From assembly GCA_963708245.1 (NCBI GenBank), contig OY970201.1, positions 3,472,001 through 3,536,000 on the forward strand: 64,000 nucleotides of DNA, given 5' to 3'. Both the position numbers and the translations under genes were made by a program. This DNA is from CAVYXK01 sp963708245 (GTDB lineage Bacteria > Pseudomonadota > Alphaproteobacteria > Acetobacterales > Acetobacteraceae). This document shows positions 8,823-18,104 of this stretch, piece by piece (position 1 is the first letter of the stretch; each line of letters opens with the position of its first letter). A model generated the notes under the pieces. It saw only the letters and a program-made list of their open reading frames with translations. It did no database searches and was not told where the DNA came from.

Positions 8823-9322
8823 CGTTCGCCGCGCCAGCGCGCGGAGCCGCGTTGCTCGCGGTCGCGGCTGTTCTGCTGGGTGGGTGCAAGGACTTCGGTA
8901 CCATTGCCGGTGTTGCCAGCGGTGCGGCGACTGGCGCGGCGACGGGCAGCCCGGCAATCGGCATCGCAGTTGGCATTGGAGTGAGCGCGGGGGGAAATTT
9001 CCTCGTCCGCTACATCGCCCGCGTACGCGCCGGCGCGGAGCAGGATGTCATTGCGGAGACCGCCGGCGCGTTGCCGGTCGGCGGCGCAGCTGCTTGGGCG
9101 ATTCACCATACGATCCCGATCGACAACGAGCATGGTGAGCTGCGGGTGATCGATGCAATCGACACGCCGCTCGCGCTTTGCAAAGAGGTGGTGTTCTCGG
9201 TGGACGACGGCGGCGCCCGCGGTCCGCGAAGCTGGTACGCGGTGGATGTATGCCGAGATCCGAAAGGTTGGAAATGGGCCACCGCGGAATCTGCCGTCGA
9301 GCGGTGGGGCTCCCTACAATAG
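8819..9322 (+). CDS. Small lipoprotein, second of a paralogous pair
   Basis: The start ATG overlaps the previous stop by four bases. The signal ends in a lipobox (AAVLLGGC). The glycine-rich segment GVASGAATGAATGSPAIGIA, the middle block VRAGAEQDVIAETAGALPVG, the strand HHTIPIDNEHGELRVIDAI and the end AVERWGSLQ parallel the upstream protein block by block. Function unknown. The pair probably forms one envelope complex or one is a backup for the other. Confidence 0.65.
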   Translation: MTFAAPARGAALLAVAAVLLGGCKDFGTIAGVASGAATGAATGSPAIGIAVGIGVSAGGNFLVRYIARVRAGAEQDVIAETAGALPVGGAAAWAIHHTIPIDNEHGELRVIDAIDTPLALCKEVVFSVDDGGARGPRSWYAVDVCRDPKGWKWATAESAVERWGSLQ

Positions 9323-9350
9323 CGCACACCTGGCGTGAGCTTCGACCTTT

Positions 9351-9602
9351 TCAAAGACACCGGGCTGTCAGCCCGGCTTCGGATAACCTGCGCCAGTGCT
9401 TCGGCACACGGTCGAGTGCTTTTTTCGCGCATGCGTCGGCCCAGCCGGCCAGCACGCCCAGAACGGGCGCGAGTTCAGCATGTCCCACCTGCGTGAGTTG
9501 TTCTGCCAGCGCCGGGGTCACGGTGGCGTCGTTCACTCGGCCCAGCAACTCCTGCAGCTTCTCGCAATGCTTCAGGACGGTCTCGACCTGCGGGCGTGAG
9601 GC
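9351..9602 (-). pseudogene. C-terminal remnant of a CHAD-domain protein
   Basis: The frame reads VLKHCEKLQELLGRVNDATV, then ALAEQL, then VLAGWADACAKKALDRVPKHW. This is the pattern of the CHAD domain C-terminus (L--LQ--LG-LND, then G-L-GW--------L---W). CHAD domains are histidine-rich helical bundles that bind polyphosphate. No N-terminal part is found and a TAA lies just upstream in frame, so this is a leftover of a deleted gene. Confidence 0.55.
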
Positions 9603-10363
9603 TTAGGTTCTCTTCACACCGGACGCGTGCCGGCGCTGTCACCGCCGACGCTCACATCTCGCTCCACTGCCTGGTGCCGGCCCAGACAACTTCTCGGGGC
9701 TCCGCCGCGGGCAAGAGAAGCGCCTGCTAGGCCGCGAACCACCCGATCCCGCTTGCGGGCAGGCCGGCTCAGCTATGCCTTGCGCGCCCGGATCACTTGG
9801 GTTGGGTCCGCTTCGGCGACGCCTGAACTTATGCGGGCCCAGGCCTGCTTGGAGGGACAGGAATCCTGACGAACCAGTTCTCAGTTTCGTCGCACCCGGG
9901 ACGGCAAGACCTGGAGACGGTTCGGCGAGATCATCGTCGGAGCGTAAGTCAGGCGTAAGCAACGCGGAGGCGGAGCCGGCTCCGCCCTTCAAGGTGCGTT
10001 CGAATTACGCTTCAGGCTGCCACCCGCAAATCCAGCGCTGGAGTGATGCGGCCCCCGTCTTCGCAGTGAGTTCCCTCCATGCTCACGCCCGGCGCGATGT
10101 CGATCAGCGGCAGACGCCGGGTCGTGCGAGTCACTTTCGGCCATATCTTACGGAAGGCGTAACCCGTTGACGTCAGTCGCTCCAGCCCAGAGCGCGGCTA
10201 TGAGAACGCAGAGGAACCAACCAAGGCGCATGGGTCACTTCCCTAGTAACGATCGCCATCTACCACAGGCGGCCTGATGTGGAGGTTGATCGAAATCAAC
10301 GGAGGGTTCTCACGCCTTTTCGCCTAGCCGCCCCCCCGGTCCACGCAGAATTCAAGAATTTCG
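9603..10363. other. Gene-free stretch upstream of the group II intron
   Basis: No frame in these 760 bases carries a recognisable protein, and I see no RNA gene. Its right end is the 5' exon of the intron. Confidence 0.4.
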
Positions 10364-12270
10364 GTGCGCCGGTCAAAACCGGCAAGGAGTAGGAGGTGCA
10401 AGTCCCCCACGATGAAGGCGTAGCGAGCCGCATCGGGCCCGAGCCGTGCGCTGCCATCCGCGAGGGTGTCGGCGAAGCGTCGGCAGGGGAGCACACAGGC
10501 CAGCCATTGAGCCGCGAAAACTTGAGCAACCCGGGTGCCGACGTGTTCGTAATCACGGAAGGCCACATGGACGGACGCGATAACGCGAGTGTCTGTCCGA
10601 CCCGGCGTGGTCGGAGACCCTGGCATGTGTGGAAGCTCTTTGTTCGGGAACCGGGAGATCTCGGGCTTGGCCTGCGGCTGGACACGCAGGTCCGCATCGG
10701 AAAGGCGAGAAGCCGAAACCGATGATGCACGCGCCCGAGAAGTCTGACTCTGTCGTAGTAGCCGTGAAGCCGACGAACAAAGCGGAGCGATCCGCCGCGG
10801 AGCCGGTGGAGCCAAGGACAGGGACCAAGGGGAACGCGAGCCAGCAAAGCACGCGCCGGGCGCAGGACCGGGAAAGTGTGTCACAGGCGCTGGACCGCGT
10901 ACGGCTCGCCGCAAGGCGAGGGGAGAAGGAGAGGTTCACTGCGCTCCTTCACCACATCAATCCCGAGATGCTGCGGTCGGCGTTCCACGCGATGAAGCGT
11001 GACGCAGCCCCGGGCGTCGACGGCATGACGTGGGAGACCTATGAACAGGGCCTCGATCAACGGATCGCAGACCTGCACACAAGGGTCCAAACAGGAGCGT
11101 ACCGGGCACTGCCGTCCCGCCGGAGCTACATTCCGAAGGAAGACGGCAGCAAGCGCCCGCTCGCGGTCACGGCGCTCGAAGACAAGATTGTCCAGAGGGC
11201 GGTGGCGGCGGTGCTGAACGTGATCTACGAGCAAGACTTCCTCGGGTTCTCGTATGGGTTCCGACCGGGGCGCAGCCAGCACGACGCGCTGGATGCACTG
11301 ATTGTTGGGATCAGCAGCAGGAAGGTGAACTTCATACTGGACGCCGACATCCGATCGTTTTTCACGGAAGTTTCCCAGGAATGGGTCGTCCGCTTCCTGG
11401 AACATCGGATCGGCGACAGGCGCATCCTCCGGCTCGTCCAGAAATGGTTGCGGGCCGGGGTCCTGGAAGATGGAGCGGTAACGATAGAGGAAAAGGGGAC
11501 GGGACAGGGTTCGGTGATCTCACCGCTGCTCGCGAACGTCTATCTCCACTACGTCTTCGACCTCTGGGCCGAACGCTGGCGACGGCGCGAGGCCACGGGC
11601 GACATGATCATGGTGCGGTACGCCGACGACATCGTCGTGGGCTTCCAACATGAGAGTGACGCCCGGCGCTTCTGGGACGCGATGCGTGATAGGCTGCGGG
11701 AGTTCGCGCTGTCGCTGCACCCGGACAAGACCCGGCTGATCGCGTTCGGCCGCTTTGCGGCGCAGAACCGCGAGAAGCAGGGGCTTGGCAAACCGGAAAC
11801 CTTCAAGTTCCTGGGCTTTGTACTCATCTGCGGCAAGTCCCGGCGAGGCGACTTCCAGATCAGGAGGAAGTCGCGTCGGGATCGCATGGGCGCGAAGTTG
11901 CGGGAGACCAAGGAGGCGCTGCGGGAGCGGAGGCACGTGCCAATCCCGGAAGTCGGGAGGTGGCTCGCGCAGGTCGTCGCTGGATACTTCGCCTACCACG
12001 CCGTGCCGACTAACAGCCCGGCGTTGGCTGCGTTCCGCTACCATGTCGTGATCCTATGGCACCGGCAGCTTTGCCGGCGCAGCCAGCGGGCATACGTGGC
12101 GTGGCAGCGGATGGCGAAACTGGCCGACGAGTTTCTCCCCAAGCCCCGTGTCCTGCATCCCTGGCCGAGCGTGCGGTTTGCCGTCAGGCACCCGAGGTAG
12201 GAGCCGTGTGCGGGAATTCCGCTCGCACGGATCTGTGCGGGGGGCGCTCAGCAATGGGCGTCCCTACCGC
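10364..12270 (+). mobile_element. Group II intron (retroelement) with encoded maturase
   Basis: The left end starts GTGCGCC, matching the 5' GUGYG consensus. The reverse transcriptase frame ends in TAG and is followed at once by domain V, GAGCCGTGTGCGGG at 12201, whose 3' arm is CGCACGGATC at about 12224-12233. A domain VI-like hairpin with the CCCTAC branch region follows (about 12234-12270). Such introns splice themselves out of RNA with maturase help and move by target-primed reverse transcription. The 3' boundary is approximate. One position in the lower stem of domain V appears mismatched (GAG against ATC), which could lower activity. The flanks do not look like a coding exon. Confidence 0.82.
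10722..12200 (+). CDS. ltrA: Group II intron reverse transcriptase/maturase
   Basis: Conserved reverse transcriptase blocks are in order: PGVDGMTWETYE, YIPKEDGSKRPLAVTALEDK, FLGFSYGFRPGRSQHDAL, ILDADIRSFF, GTGQGSVISPLLANVYLHYV and the catalytic VRYADDIVVGF. A maturase (X) region follows (RHVPIPEVGRWLAQVVAGYF). No HNH endonuclease domain is present, so retrohoming would rely on target-primed synthesis without second-strand cleavage. About 492 residues from ATG at 10722; the frame is open upstream to 10629, but that part overlaps intron RNA domains. The opening residues HAPEKSDSVVVAVKP match a group common in alphaproteobacteria. Confidence 0.92.
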   Translation: MMHAPEKSDSVVVAVKPTNKAERSAAEPVEPRTGTKGNASQQSTRRAQDRESVSQALDRVRLAARRGEKERFTALLHHINPEMLRSAFHAMKRDAAPGVDGMTWETYEQGLDQRIADLHTRVQTGAYRALPSRRSYIPKEDGSKRPLAVTALEDKIVQRAVAAVLNVIYEQDFLGFSYGFRPGRSQHDALDALIVGISSRKVNFILDADIRSFFTEVSQEWVVRFLEHRIGDRRILRLVQKWLRAGVLEDGAVTIEEKGTGQGSVISPLLANVYLHYVFDLWAERWRRREATGDMIMVRYADDIVVGFQHESDARRFWDAMRDRLREFALSLHPDKTRLIAFGRFAAQNREKQGLGKPETFKFLGFVLICGKSRRGDFQIRRKSRRDRMGAKLRETKEALRERRHVPIPEVGRWLAQVVAGYFAYHAVPTNSPALAAFRYHVVILWHRQLCRRSQRAYVAWQRMAKLADEFLPKPRVLHPWPSVRFAVRHPR

Positions 12271-12289
12271 GAACAGCGCAGGCCCGGGT

Positions 12290-12450
12290 GAGCAAAATCA
12301 AGGGGTTGGCTGGTGCAAATCCGGTGCGGATGTCCGCTGCTCAGGATGGGTGGCGGCTGGCAAACTCCTCTGTGCTTGCGGACCACCGAAACCCGCCTAA
12401 CCCCGTCTGTGAGCCGAATGTCTGGTATCCGGCTGGGTTCGCCCGGAAGC
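12290..12450 (+). promoter_or_regulatory. Possible degenerate cobalamin riboswitch
   Basis: Just downstream of the intron, GCTGGTGCAAATCCGGTGCG followed by GATGTCCGCTGCTCAGG resembles the P3-P4 core of cobalamin riboswitches (GCCGGTGCAAATCCGGCGCGGACCCGC). About 80 bases on, GTGAGCCGAATGTCTGG weakly resembles the B12 box. The downstream gene is an exported hydrolase with no known cobalamin link, so this may be a remnant cut off by the intron. Confidence 0.3.
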
Positions 12451-12579
12451 GGACCGTCGCGAAACCACCCATTGTTGCCATCGCGCCGCACTAGGGGCGC
12501 GTTGGCGGCTGGAACTTTGGTTGAGGCACTGTGTTTCGGCGTAATAGGATTGGTACGGCGACTGCGCCATACTTAAGGC

Positions 12580-13638
12580 ATGAATTCGACCCGCATCAGT
12601 TGCCCCATGAGCGCGCTTCGCGTGATCATGTTACGTGCGCGCCTCCTACCACTCGCGTTCGCCGCCGCCCTGACCGTCGCGGCCCCACGCGCGCATTCGG
12701 CCGGGGTACAGTTTATCGACGTGCCCGCCGACGCCGCCGGTCCAGCGCTCATTGGCGCGGTGTGGTCCCCCTGCGCAGGGCCGGTCGGAGAGATCAAGCT
12801 CGGGCGTGGTCTAACGACGCCCGGAACCCTCGCGTGCCCAGTGCTCGGCGCACACCTGCCGCTCATTGCGATGTCGCATGGCTACCACGGCTGGTATGGC
12901 AGCTTGCATGACGTCGCCGAGACGCTCGCGGATGCCGGCTTCGTGGTCGCGATAATCAACCATCCAGCCGATAGCGGGCCGGATATGTCCCATGCCGACG
13001 AGCTGTCGGCGCTGACAGAACGCCCAACCGACGTCAAGCGCCTGATCAACTTCATGTTGGGTGGTTGGCTCGACCATGCGAAGCTCGACCCCGGCCGAAT
13101 CGGCTTTTTGGGCTTCTCGCGCGGCGGGTATACTGGCCTTGTGCTAATCGGCGGCGATCCCGACTGGCACAAGCTGGACGGGATCTGTCCGCGGCAATCG
13201 CCGCTGCCATATTGCGCGCAGGCTCGCAGCAATCAGTTACCCGATGAGCCCCCCGTGCATGACCCCCGCATCAAGGCCGCCGTAATCGCCGACCCCGCCT
13301 TCGGCCCACTATTCACGCCGGACGGCTTGCAGCATGTAACGGTGGCCGTTCAGCTCTGGGCCTCCTCCTACAGCGGCGACGGCACCACGCTGGACGGCGT
13401 GTCTCCTACCAACGTGGCAGCGATCAATCGCGATCTGTCCGCGCCGCACGACTTCCATGTCGTGCAGAACGCCACCCATTACGCGTTCCTCGCCCCTTGT
13501 CGCCCGCAGCCGAACCAGACCGTCTCCATCATCTGCCTCGACGCGCCGGGCTTCGACCGCGCGGAGTTCCACCGCACGTTCGACGACGAGGTGCGGGCGT
13601 TTTACCGCGCGCATTTGGGCAACGTGGCTGAACACTAG
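12580..13638 (+). CDS. Exported alpha/beta hydrolase (dienelactone hydrolase-like)
   Basis: A signal peptide is visible (RLLPLAFAAALTVAAPRAHS). The hydrolase core has an oxyanion-loop-like AMSHGYHGWYGS, the nucleophile elbow GFSRGGYTG with Ser, an acidic candidate in VIADPAFGPL, and the catalytic His in NATHYAFLAPC. This arrangement is typical of periplasmic serine hydrolases of the dienelactone hydrolase/PAF-acetylhydrolase-like group. Substrate unknown. Starts at 12580, 12607 or 12628 are possible; the signal peptide fits any of them and no site has a well-spaced ribosome binding site. A possible riboswitch remnant lies upstream. Confidence 0.8.
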   Translation: MNSTRISCPMSALRVIMLRARLLPLAFAAALTVAAPRAHSAGVQFIDVPADAAGPALIGAVWSPCAGPVGEIKLGRGLTTPGTLACPVLGAHLPLIAMSHGYHGWYGSLHDVAETLADAGFVVAIINHPADSGPDMSHADELSALTERPTDVKRLINFMLGGWLDHAKLDPGRIGFLGFSRGGYTGLVLIGGDPDWHKLDGICPRQSPLPYCAQARSNQLPDEPPVHDPRIKAAVIADPAFGPLFTPDGLQHVTVAVQLWASSYSGDGTTLDGVSPTNVAAINRDLSAPHDFHVVQNATHYAFLAPCRPQPNQTVSIICLDAPGFDRAEFHRTFDDEVRAFYRAHLGNVAEH

Positions 13639-13704
13639 GCCGGCCCTGCTGCCGGGCTGCCTCAGATCAGTCTAGCCCTAGCCAGAGCGCGGCGTCCGTG
13701 GACG

Positions 13705-13772
13705 GGCAGCTTTCCACCCCGAGCGACGGTAGCAGGGCTGCCCACGCGAACCGCCGGAGTCGACCCAACTCA
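13705..13772 (-). repeat. About 65-bp dispersed repeat, copy 1 of 3
   Basis: Read on the minus strand this contains GTCGACTCCGGCGGTTCGCG, then GGGCAGCCCTGCTACC and GGGGTGGAAAGC. The same unit occurs on the plus strand at 24541 and 27211. It sits in a 400-base gene-free gap (13639-14041) in which I see nothing else. Confidence 0.75.
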
Positions 13773-14041
13773 GCCGCCAGACCCCCGATCAGGAGCGCCC
13801 GGAACCGGACGTTTAGTTGCGCTTGATAGTGGCGCCTTCGGGGAAAGCGATTCATCAGTTGAGTTCGGATCATGCTCGGCACAGATTACCCGATTTTCGA
13901 CAGTACGACCGCGTCGGACGCGCTAGCGATAGCATCAATTCCTGATACGGCGCGTGCAGCCGTCGCGGCCGAAAATGCGCTGCGGGTGCTGAGGCTCAGC
14001 CCGACAGCACCGCCTCCAGCTGGACCGTCACGCGACTGATT

Positions 14042-15190
14042 TCAGCCCAGCCTCGGTGTTTCGTACAACGTCGTGCCGGCGACCTTGATCTCGACATCGA
14101 TAAGATAATTGCGCATGCCAGCGGGGTTGATCCTGATACCGAGGCCCGGAGCATCGGGCGCGGCGATCTCACCGTTGCCATTGCGTTGCAGAGGGGTGGC
14201 TACGAAATCCCCCGGGAGTGATTTCGGCTGGAACGGAAACTCACAAGTCCGGTGCTCCAACAAGCCGGCGAAGGGTTGCAGCGATGCGCTGAGAGCGAGG
14301 TGCGAGGTGAAGGTGTGATTGACGAAGGTCACGCCCTTGGCGACGGCGTAGTCAGCGACACGTTTGGCCGGGCCGATACCGCCGATGCGGCCGGTGTCGA
14401 TCTGGATAAAGCCGACGCCGCCGTAGTCGATCAGGTGTTGCGCCATGGCGAAATTATGCACGCCTTCGCCGCCAGCGAACTTGACCCTAGGGCTGCGACG
14501 CGACAGGGCGCCGTAGGCCTCCAGCGCGCTGGTATGGAACGGCTCCTCCAGCCAGGTGGCGTGGCGGGCTTCGAGTGCAGGGATGCGCGCGGCGGCGGCC
14601 TCGACGTCTTCGCCCCAAATCTGACCCACATCGACGAGAAGGATGCCATCGGGACCGAGCCCCTCGCGGGCGGCGGCCAATTGATCGGCGTCGTCACGGA
14701 CGCTGCCTCGGCCGATCGGGCCCCATCCGAACTTGGCGGCGGAATATCCCGCGGTGCGTGCGGCAAGGCCCTGCTGCAGCGTCGCCTGCGGCGTGTCGCC
14801 GAACAGCAAGGAGGCATAGGGGCGTTTCGGATGCGAGGCGCGGTAGCCGAGTAACCGCCAGACCGGTTCGTTATGAGCGTGGCCCAGGAGGTCCCAGAGC
14901 GCCATTTCGACGCCAGACCAAGTGTGGGCGGCCTGCAGCAGATCCATGCTGTCGTAGTCGGGGCCTTCGATGGTTTCACCGAGCACGGAGGCGCCGACCG
15001 GGCGGCAGACGCCGTGCGACATCGGGCAAACAAAGGCGGCGATGGAGGGCAGCGGGGCGGCCTCGCATTCGCCCCAGCCGATGTGGCCGCCGGCAGCGAC
15101 GCGGACCAGCAACGCGTCCTGACTGCCGTCGGCTTCCGTCGTGATCTCGGGCATGGCCAGGTAAAAGAGATCGACGGCTTCGATCTTCAT
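14042..15190 (-). CDS. Mandelate racemase/muconate lactonizing enzyme-family protein
   Basis: Enolase-superfamily layout in 382 residues. The N-terminal capping domain (GWGECEAAPLPSIAAFVC, WSGVEMALWDLLGHAHNEPV) is followed by the barrel with KFGWGP at strand 2, metal ligands Asp in LVDVGQIW, Glu in WLEEPFH and Glu in FAGGEGVHNF, and a C-terminal NHTFTSHLAL that could supply the catalytic His. These enzymes abstract a proton alpha to a carboxylate; mandelate racemase-type and sugar-acid dehydratases are the closest kinds. Substrate cannot be assigned. It ends a minus-strand pair with the VOC gene, in a small catabolic neighbourhood. Confidence 0.85.
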   Translation of the reverse strand: MKIEAVDLFYLAMPEITTEADGSQDALLVRVAAGGHIGWGECEAAPLPSIAAFVCPMSHGVCRPVGASVLGETIEGPDYDSMDLLQAAHTWSGVEMALWDLLGHAHNEPVWRLLGYRASHPKRPYASLLFGDTPQATLQQGLAARTAGYSAAKFGWGPIGRGSVRDDADQLAAAREGLGPDGILLVDVGQIWGEDVEAAAARIPALEARHATWLEEPFHTSALEAYGALSRRSPRVKFAGGEGVHNFAMAQHLIDYGGVGFIQIDTGRIGGIGPAKRVADYAVAKGVTFVNHTFTSHLALSASLQPFAGLLEHRTCEFPFQPKSLPGDFVATPLQRNGNGEIAAPDAPGLGIRINPAGMRNYLIDVEIKVAGTTLYETPRLG

Positions 15191-15211
15191 GGCGGACGTC
15201 GGTGCGGCGTA

Positions 15212-15601
15212 TCAGGCCGGACCGATGCGGAAGATGCAGAGCTTGTTACCATCCGGGTCACGGAAGTAGGCGCCATAAAATCCGTCCGGATTGGGGCCGC
15301 GCACACCAGGTGCGCCTTCGTCTTTGCCGCCCAGTGCCAGCGCCTTCGCATGCACTGCGTCCACGATCGCCCGGCTTGCCGCCGGGAGTGCCACCATGGT
15401 GCCGTTGCCGACAGTGGCGGGCTTGCCGTCGTACGGCATGCCGATGGCGATCATGGGCTTGCCGGCACCGACGGTATAAAATGCGCGCTTGTCCGAGCTG
15501 TAGGCCTCAAACACGGACGCTCCGAGCAGGGTGAGGATCGGGTCGTAGAACGCCTTGGCACGCGCCACATCGTTCGTGCCGAGCATGCAGTAGCCGATCA
15601 T
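15212..15601 (-). CDS. VOC (glyoxalase/bleomycin resistance) family protein
   Basis: ATG at 15601 has AAGGAAG nearby. The 129-residue protein shows the VOC pattern: IGYCMLGTNDVARAKAFYDP at the start, PATVGNGTMVALPAASRAIV in the middle and GFYGAYFRDPDGNKLCIF at the end. Usual metal ligands in the family are His, Glu or Gln at strand starts; the first is replaced here (Gly-Tyr-Cys region), so a non-canonical role is possible. The stop lies 21 bases before the enolase-superfamily start, consistent with co-transcription. Confidence 0.85.
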   Translation of the reverse strand: MIGYCMLGTNDVARAKAFYDPILTLLGASVFEAYSSDKRAFYTVGAGKPMIAIGMPYDGKPATVGNGTMVALPAASRAIVDAVHAKALALGGKDEGAPGVRGPNPDGFYGAYFRDPDGNKLCIFRIGPA

Positions 15602-15824
15602 GGTGGTCTTCCTTCCCTGATTGATGGACGAACGTCGAACGCTCGCCCGAGGCATGTCAATCCGGGTGATGGACGCGGGGGCGGTTCGCCGGATCGAACT
15701 GAGCGATGACAGCCTGCGTCAAGCTGTGCGCCGCAGCTTGACCGCGCTCGGTCCATCGTGACATGAGCGAACTTGACCTGCCGAGATGTCACCAACTGGA
15801 CAGCAGTCCGAACGAGAGGTTGGG

Positions 15825-16754
15825 ATGCTGACGAACACGCGCGTGGCCTGGTTCAACGGAACGATCATGCCGGAGGGGCAGATCATGATCCCCTACCGGG
15901 ACCGTAGCTGGAAGTCCGGCGATGGTGCCTTTGACATGACGCGCACGTTCAATGGGGCGATCTTCCGGCTGAAGGAGCATATTGATCGGTTCTATCGCTC
16001 CTTGCGTTATGTACGGATCGACCCCGGACTCTCGCCTCAGGAGATGATCGCGGTCAGCGAGGAGGTCGTTGCCCGTAATGAGCATCTCCGGGAGCCGCAC
16101 GGCGACTGGTGGGTGGGCCAGCGGGTCAGTCGCGGTGTAGATGCAGTCGGCGACGAAGGCTGGGAGCACACCGGCCCGAACGTGGTCGTGGACGTCACCC
16201 CGCTGCCGCTTGCCAGCCGTGCCACCCAGTATCGCGACGGTGCCGAGGTGATGACCACTACGATGCGTCGCACCGCGCCCAGCATGCTGAGTCCTCGGGC
16301 CAAAATGAACAATTATCTCAATATGATTGTGGCTGGGCAGCCGATCAAGGCGGCCCGCCCCGATGCGTGGCCGCTATTGCTCGACGAGAACGGCAACCTG
16401 GCGGAAGGATCTGGCAGCAATATTTTCATTGTACAGGATGGAGCGCTGCGCACGCCCAAGGAGCGTTATGTGCTGCCCGGGGTCAGCCGGCAGATGACGA
16501 TGGATCTCGCGGCGAAGCTGGGCATTCCGTGCACAGAAGCAGACATCGATCTGTTCGACGCCGCCAATGCGGACGAAATGTTCCTGACTGCCACCAGTTT
16601 GTGCATCCTGCCGGTGCGTTGCTTCAATGGTGCGCCGATCGGCGCGCATCCCTGGGCTGGCGCCGGACCGGTCACGCAACGACTGATTCGCGCGTATGTG
16701 GCAGAGGTCGGATGCGACTTTGTTCAGCAGTACCTGGACCGCATTCCGACCTGA
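15825..16754 (+). CDS. Class IV PLP-dependent aminotransferase (branched-chain/D-amino acid type)
   Basis: Fold-type IV signatures are present: WFNGTIMPEGQ and PYRDRSWKSGDGAFDMTRTF at the start, RLKEHIDRFYRSL, the PLP lysine in SPRAKMNNYLNM, then LLLDENGNLAEGSGSNIFIV and YVLPGVSRQMTMDLA near the C-terminus. The family moves amino groups between branched-chain or D-amino acids (or amines) and keto acids. ATG at 15825 gives 309 residues, a usual length, and is preceded by GAGAGGTTGGG. It is divergent from the VOC/enolase pair and followed by an amidohydrolase, suggesting one catabolic locus. Confidence 0.88.
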   Translation: MLTNTRVAWFNGTIMPEGQIMIPYRDRSWKSGDGAFDMTRTFNGAIFRLKEHIDRFYRSLRYVRIDPGLSPQEMIAVSEEVVARNEHLREPHGDWWVGQRVSRGVDAVGDEGWEHTGPNVVVDVTPLPLASRATQYRDGAEVMTTTMRRTAPSMLSPRAKMNNYLNMIVAGQPIKAARPDAWPLLLDENGNLAEGSGSNIFIVQDGALRTPKERYVLPGVSRQMTMDLAAKLGIPCTEADIDLFDAANADEMFLTATSLCILPVRCFNGAPIGAHPWAGAGPVTQRLIRAYVAEVGCDFVQQYLDRIPT

Positions 16755-16926
16755 TCGGACTTCGCGCGAACGCATCGCCATATGTCAGCCGCCGTGTTGG
16801 TGGGATCGAGCACCTCCAGCCCGCGTGGTTGAGGGCTTTCGAATTGGCCGATTGACACCGGCCCGATGAGTGATCGATCAAGTCGAGCCCGACGCTGAAG
16901 CGGGTAATGTCGAAGGAAAATGCACG

Positions 16927-17907
16927 ATGCCTGTCATCGACGTCCACACGCACATGTTTACAGCTAAGTTCATGGAGCTGCTGAAGGCGAAAGGCGGCAT
17001 CTACAACCTGCAGACGCGGCCGGACGGGCAGGTGGAGATCTTCCGCCACGACACGCCTGTTGCGATCCCGCAGCGCGGCCATTTTGACTACGAGCTGCGT
17101 CTGCGCGACATGGACGCTGCACACATCGACATGGCGATCGTCTCGCTGACATGCCCCAACGTTTACTGGGGCAAAGAGGACGTCAGTTGTGAGGCAGCAC
17201 GCGAGTCCAACGACAGCATGGCCGCGGCACAGAGGACGTGGCCCGACCGCATCCGCTGGTTCACCTCGCTGCCCTGGGAGTACCCGGTGCGTGCGGTGGA
17301 CGAACTGCGGCGTAGCTGCGACGCCGGCGCGGTCGGGGTGATGGTGCTGGCCAACATCGCCGGCCACAGCCTGACCGATCCGTTATTCGCGCCGGTGTGG
17401 GAAGAGATCGATCGACGCGCACTGCCGGTGCTTGTGCACCCGACCGACCTGCCTGGCATCGATCAGATGGACATGAAGAAATACGACCTCAGTTGGTCGG
17501 TTGGCTTCATCGCCGATACCACACTCGCCTTCACCCGCATCATCTTCGACGGCTTCCTGGACCTCTATCCAAACCTGAAGCTGATCGCCTCGCACGGTGG
17601 CGGCGCACTGCCCTACCTGGTCGGCCGGTTCGACAAGGGCGACGAAGTGGAAATCCCGTCACGGCGCCGGGTCAAGGCGCGGCCGTCGGAATACCTCAAG
17701 CGCATCTGGTACGACTGCATTACCTACCATCCTGCGGCCTTGCAGTTCCTGGTCTCGATCGTTGGCCCCGACCGCGTGCTGTTCGGCACCGATTATCCGC
17801 ACCAAGTGCATGACATGAAGGGCTCTATGACGAACACCGCAGCCCTGCCAGCAGAAGTCTGCCACGCCATCCGCGAGGGCAACGCGCGGGCGATCTTCAG
17901 GCTCTGA
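16927..17907 (+). CDS. Amidohydrolase of the ACMSD-like decarboxylase group
   Basis: The metal-binding signature is intact: VIDVHTHMF (HxH), LPVLVHPTDLPG, LIASHGGGALPYLVGRFD and VLFGTDYPHQVHD. This order is typical of amidohydrolase_2 proteins such as aminocarboxymuconate semialdehyde decarboxylase and related nonoxidative decarboxylases. The 326-residue length fits. The ATG at 16927 is chosen because VIDVHTH normally opens the protein. It follows the aminotransferase by about 170 bases in the same direction. Substrate unknown, likely a carboxylated ring or a ring-cleavage product. Confidence 0.87.
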   Translation: MPVIDVHTHMFTAKFMELLKAKGGIYNLQTRPDGQVEIFRHDTPVAIPQRGHFDYELRLRDMDAAHIDMAIVSLTCPNVYWGKEDVSCEAARESNDSMAAAQRTWPDRIRWFTSLPWEYPVRAVDELRRSCDAGAVGVMVLANIAGHSLTDPLFAPVWEEIDRRALPVLVHPTDLPGIDQMDMKKYDLSWSVGFIADTTLAFTRIIFDGFLDLYPNLKLIASHGGGALPYLVGRFDKGDEVEIPSRRRVKARPSEYLKRIWYDCITYHPAALQFLVSIVGPDRVLFGTDYPHQVHDMKGSMTNTAALPAEVCHAIREGNARAIFRL

Positions 17908-18104
17908 CACCGCCGGGTCAATTGACATCCGACCTATGTCGACACCGACGAGTTCAAAGTGCCGGCTCGGTAATGGCAACGCCCGTATCAATCGGTCCAG
18001 CTGTCATGACCCAGGCGCATCCTCATGGTCGGGCCTTGGCCATGCGTGGAACCGAGAGTCGCGGTTGTCGGTCCCATCACACAATGGGTCAGCGCGGCCC
18101 TTGC

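Noticed and set aside
13667..13882. 71-residue minus-strand frame containing GRLRRFAWAALLPSLGVE
   Set aside because: Similar peptides occur in frames at 24540 and 27210, but they come from the shared DNA repeat, not from a conserved gene with a common start or end.
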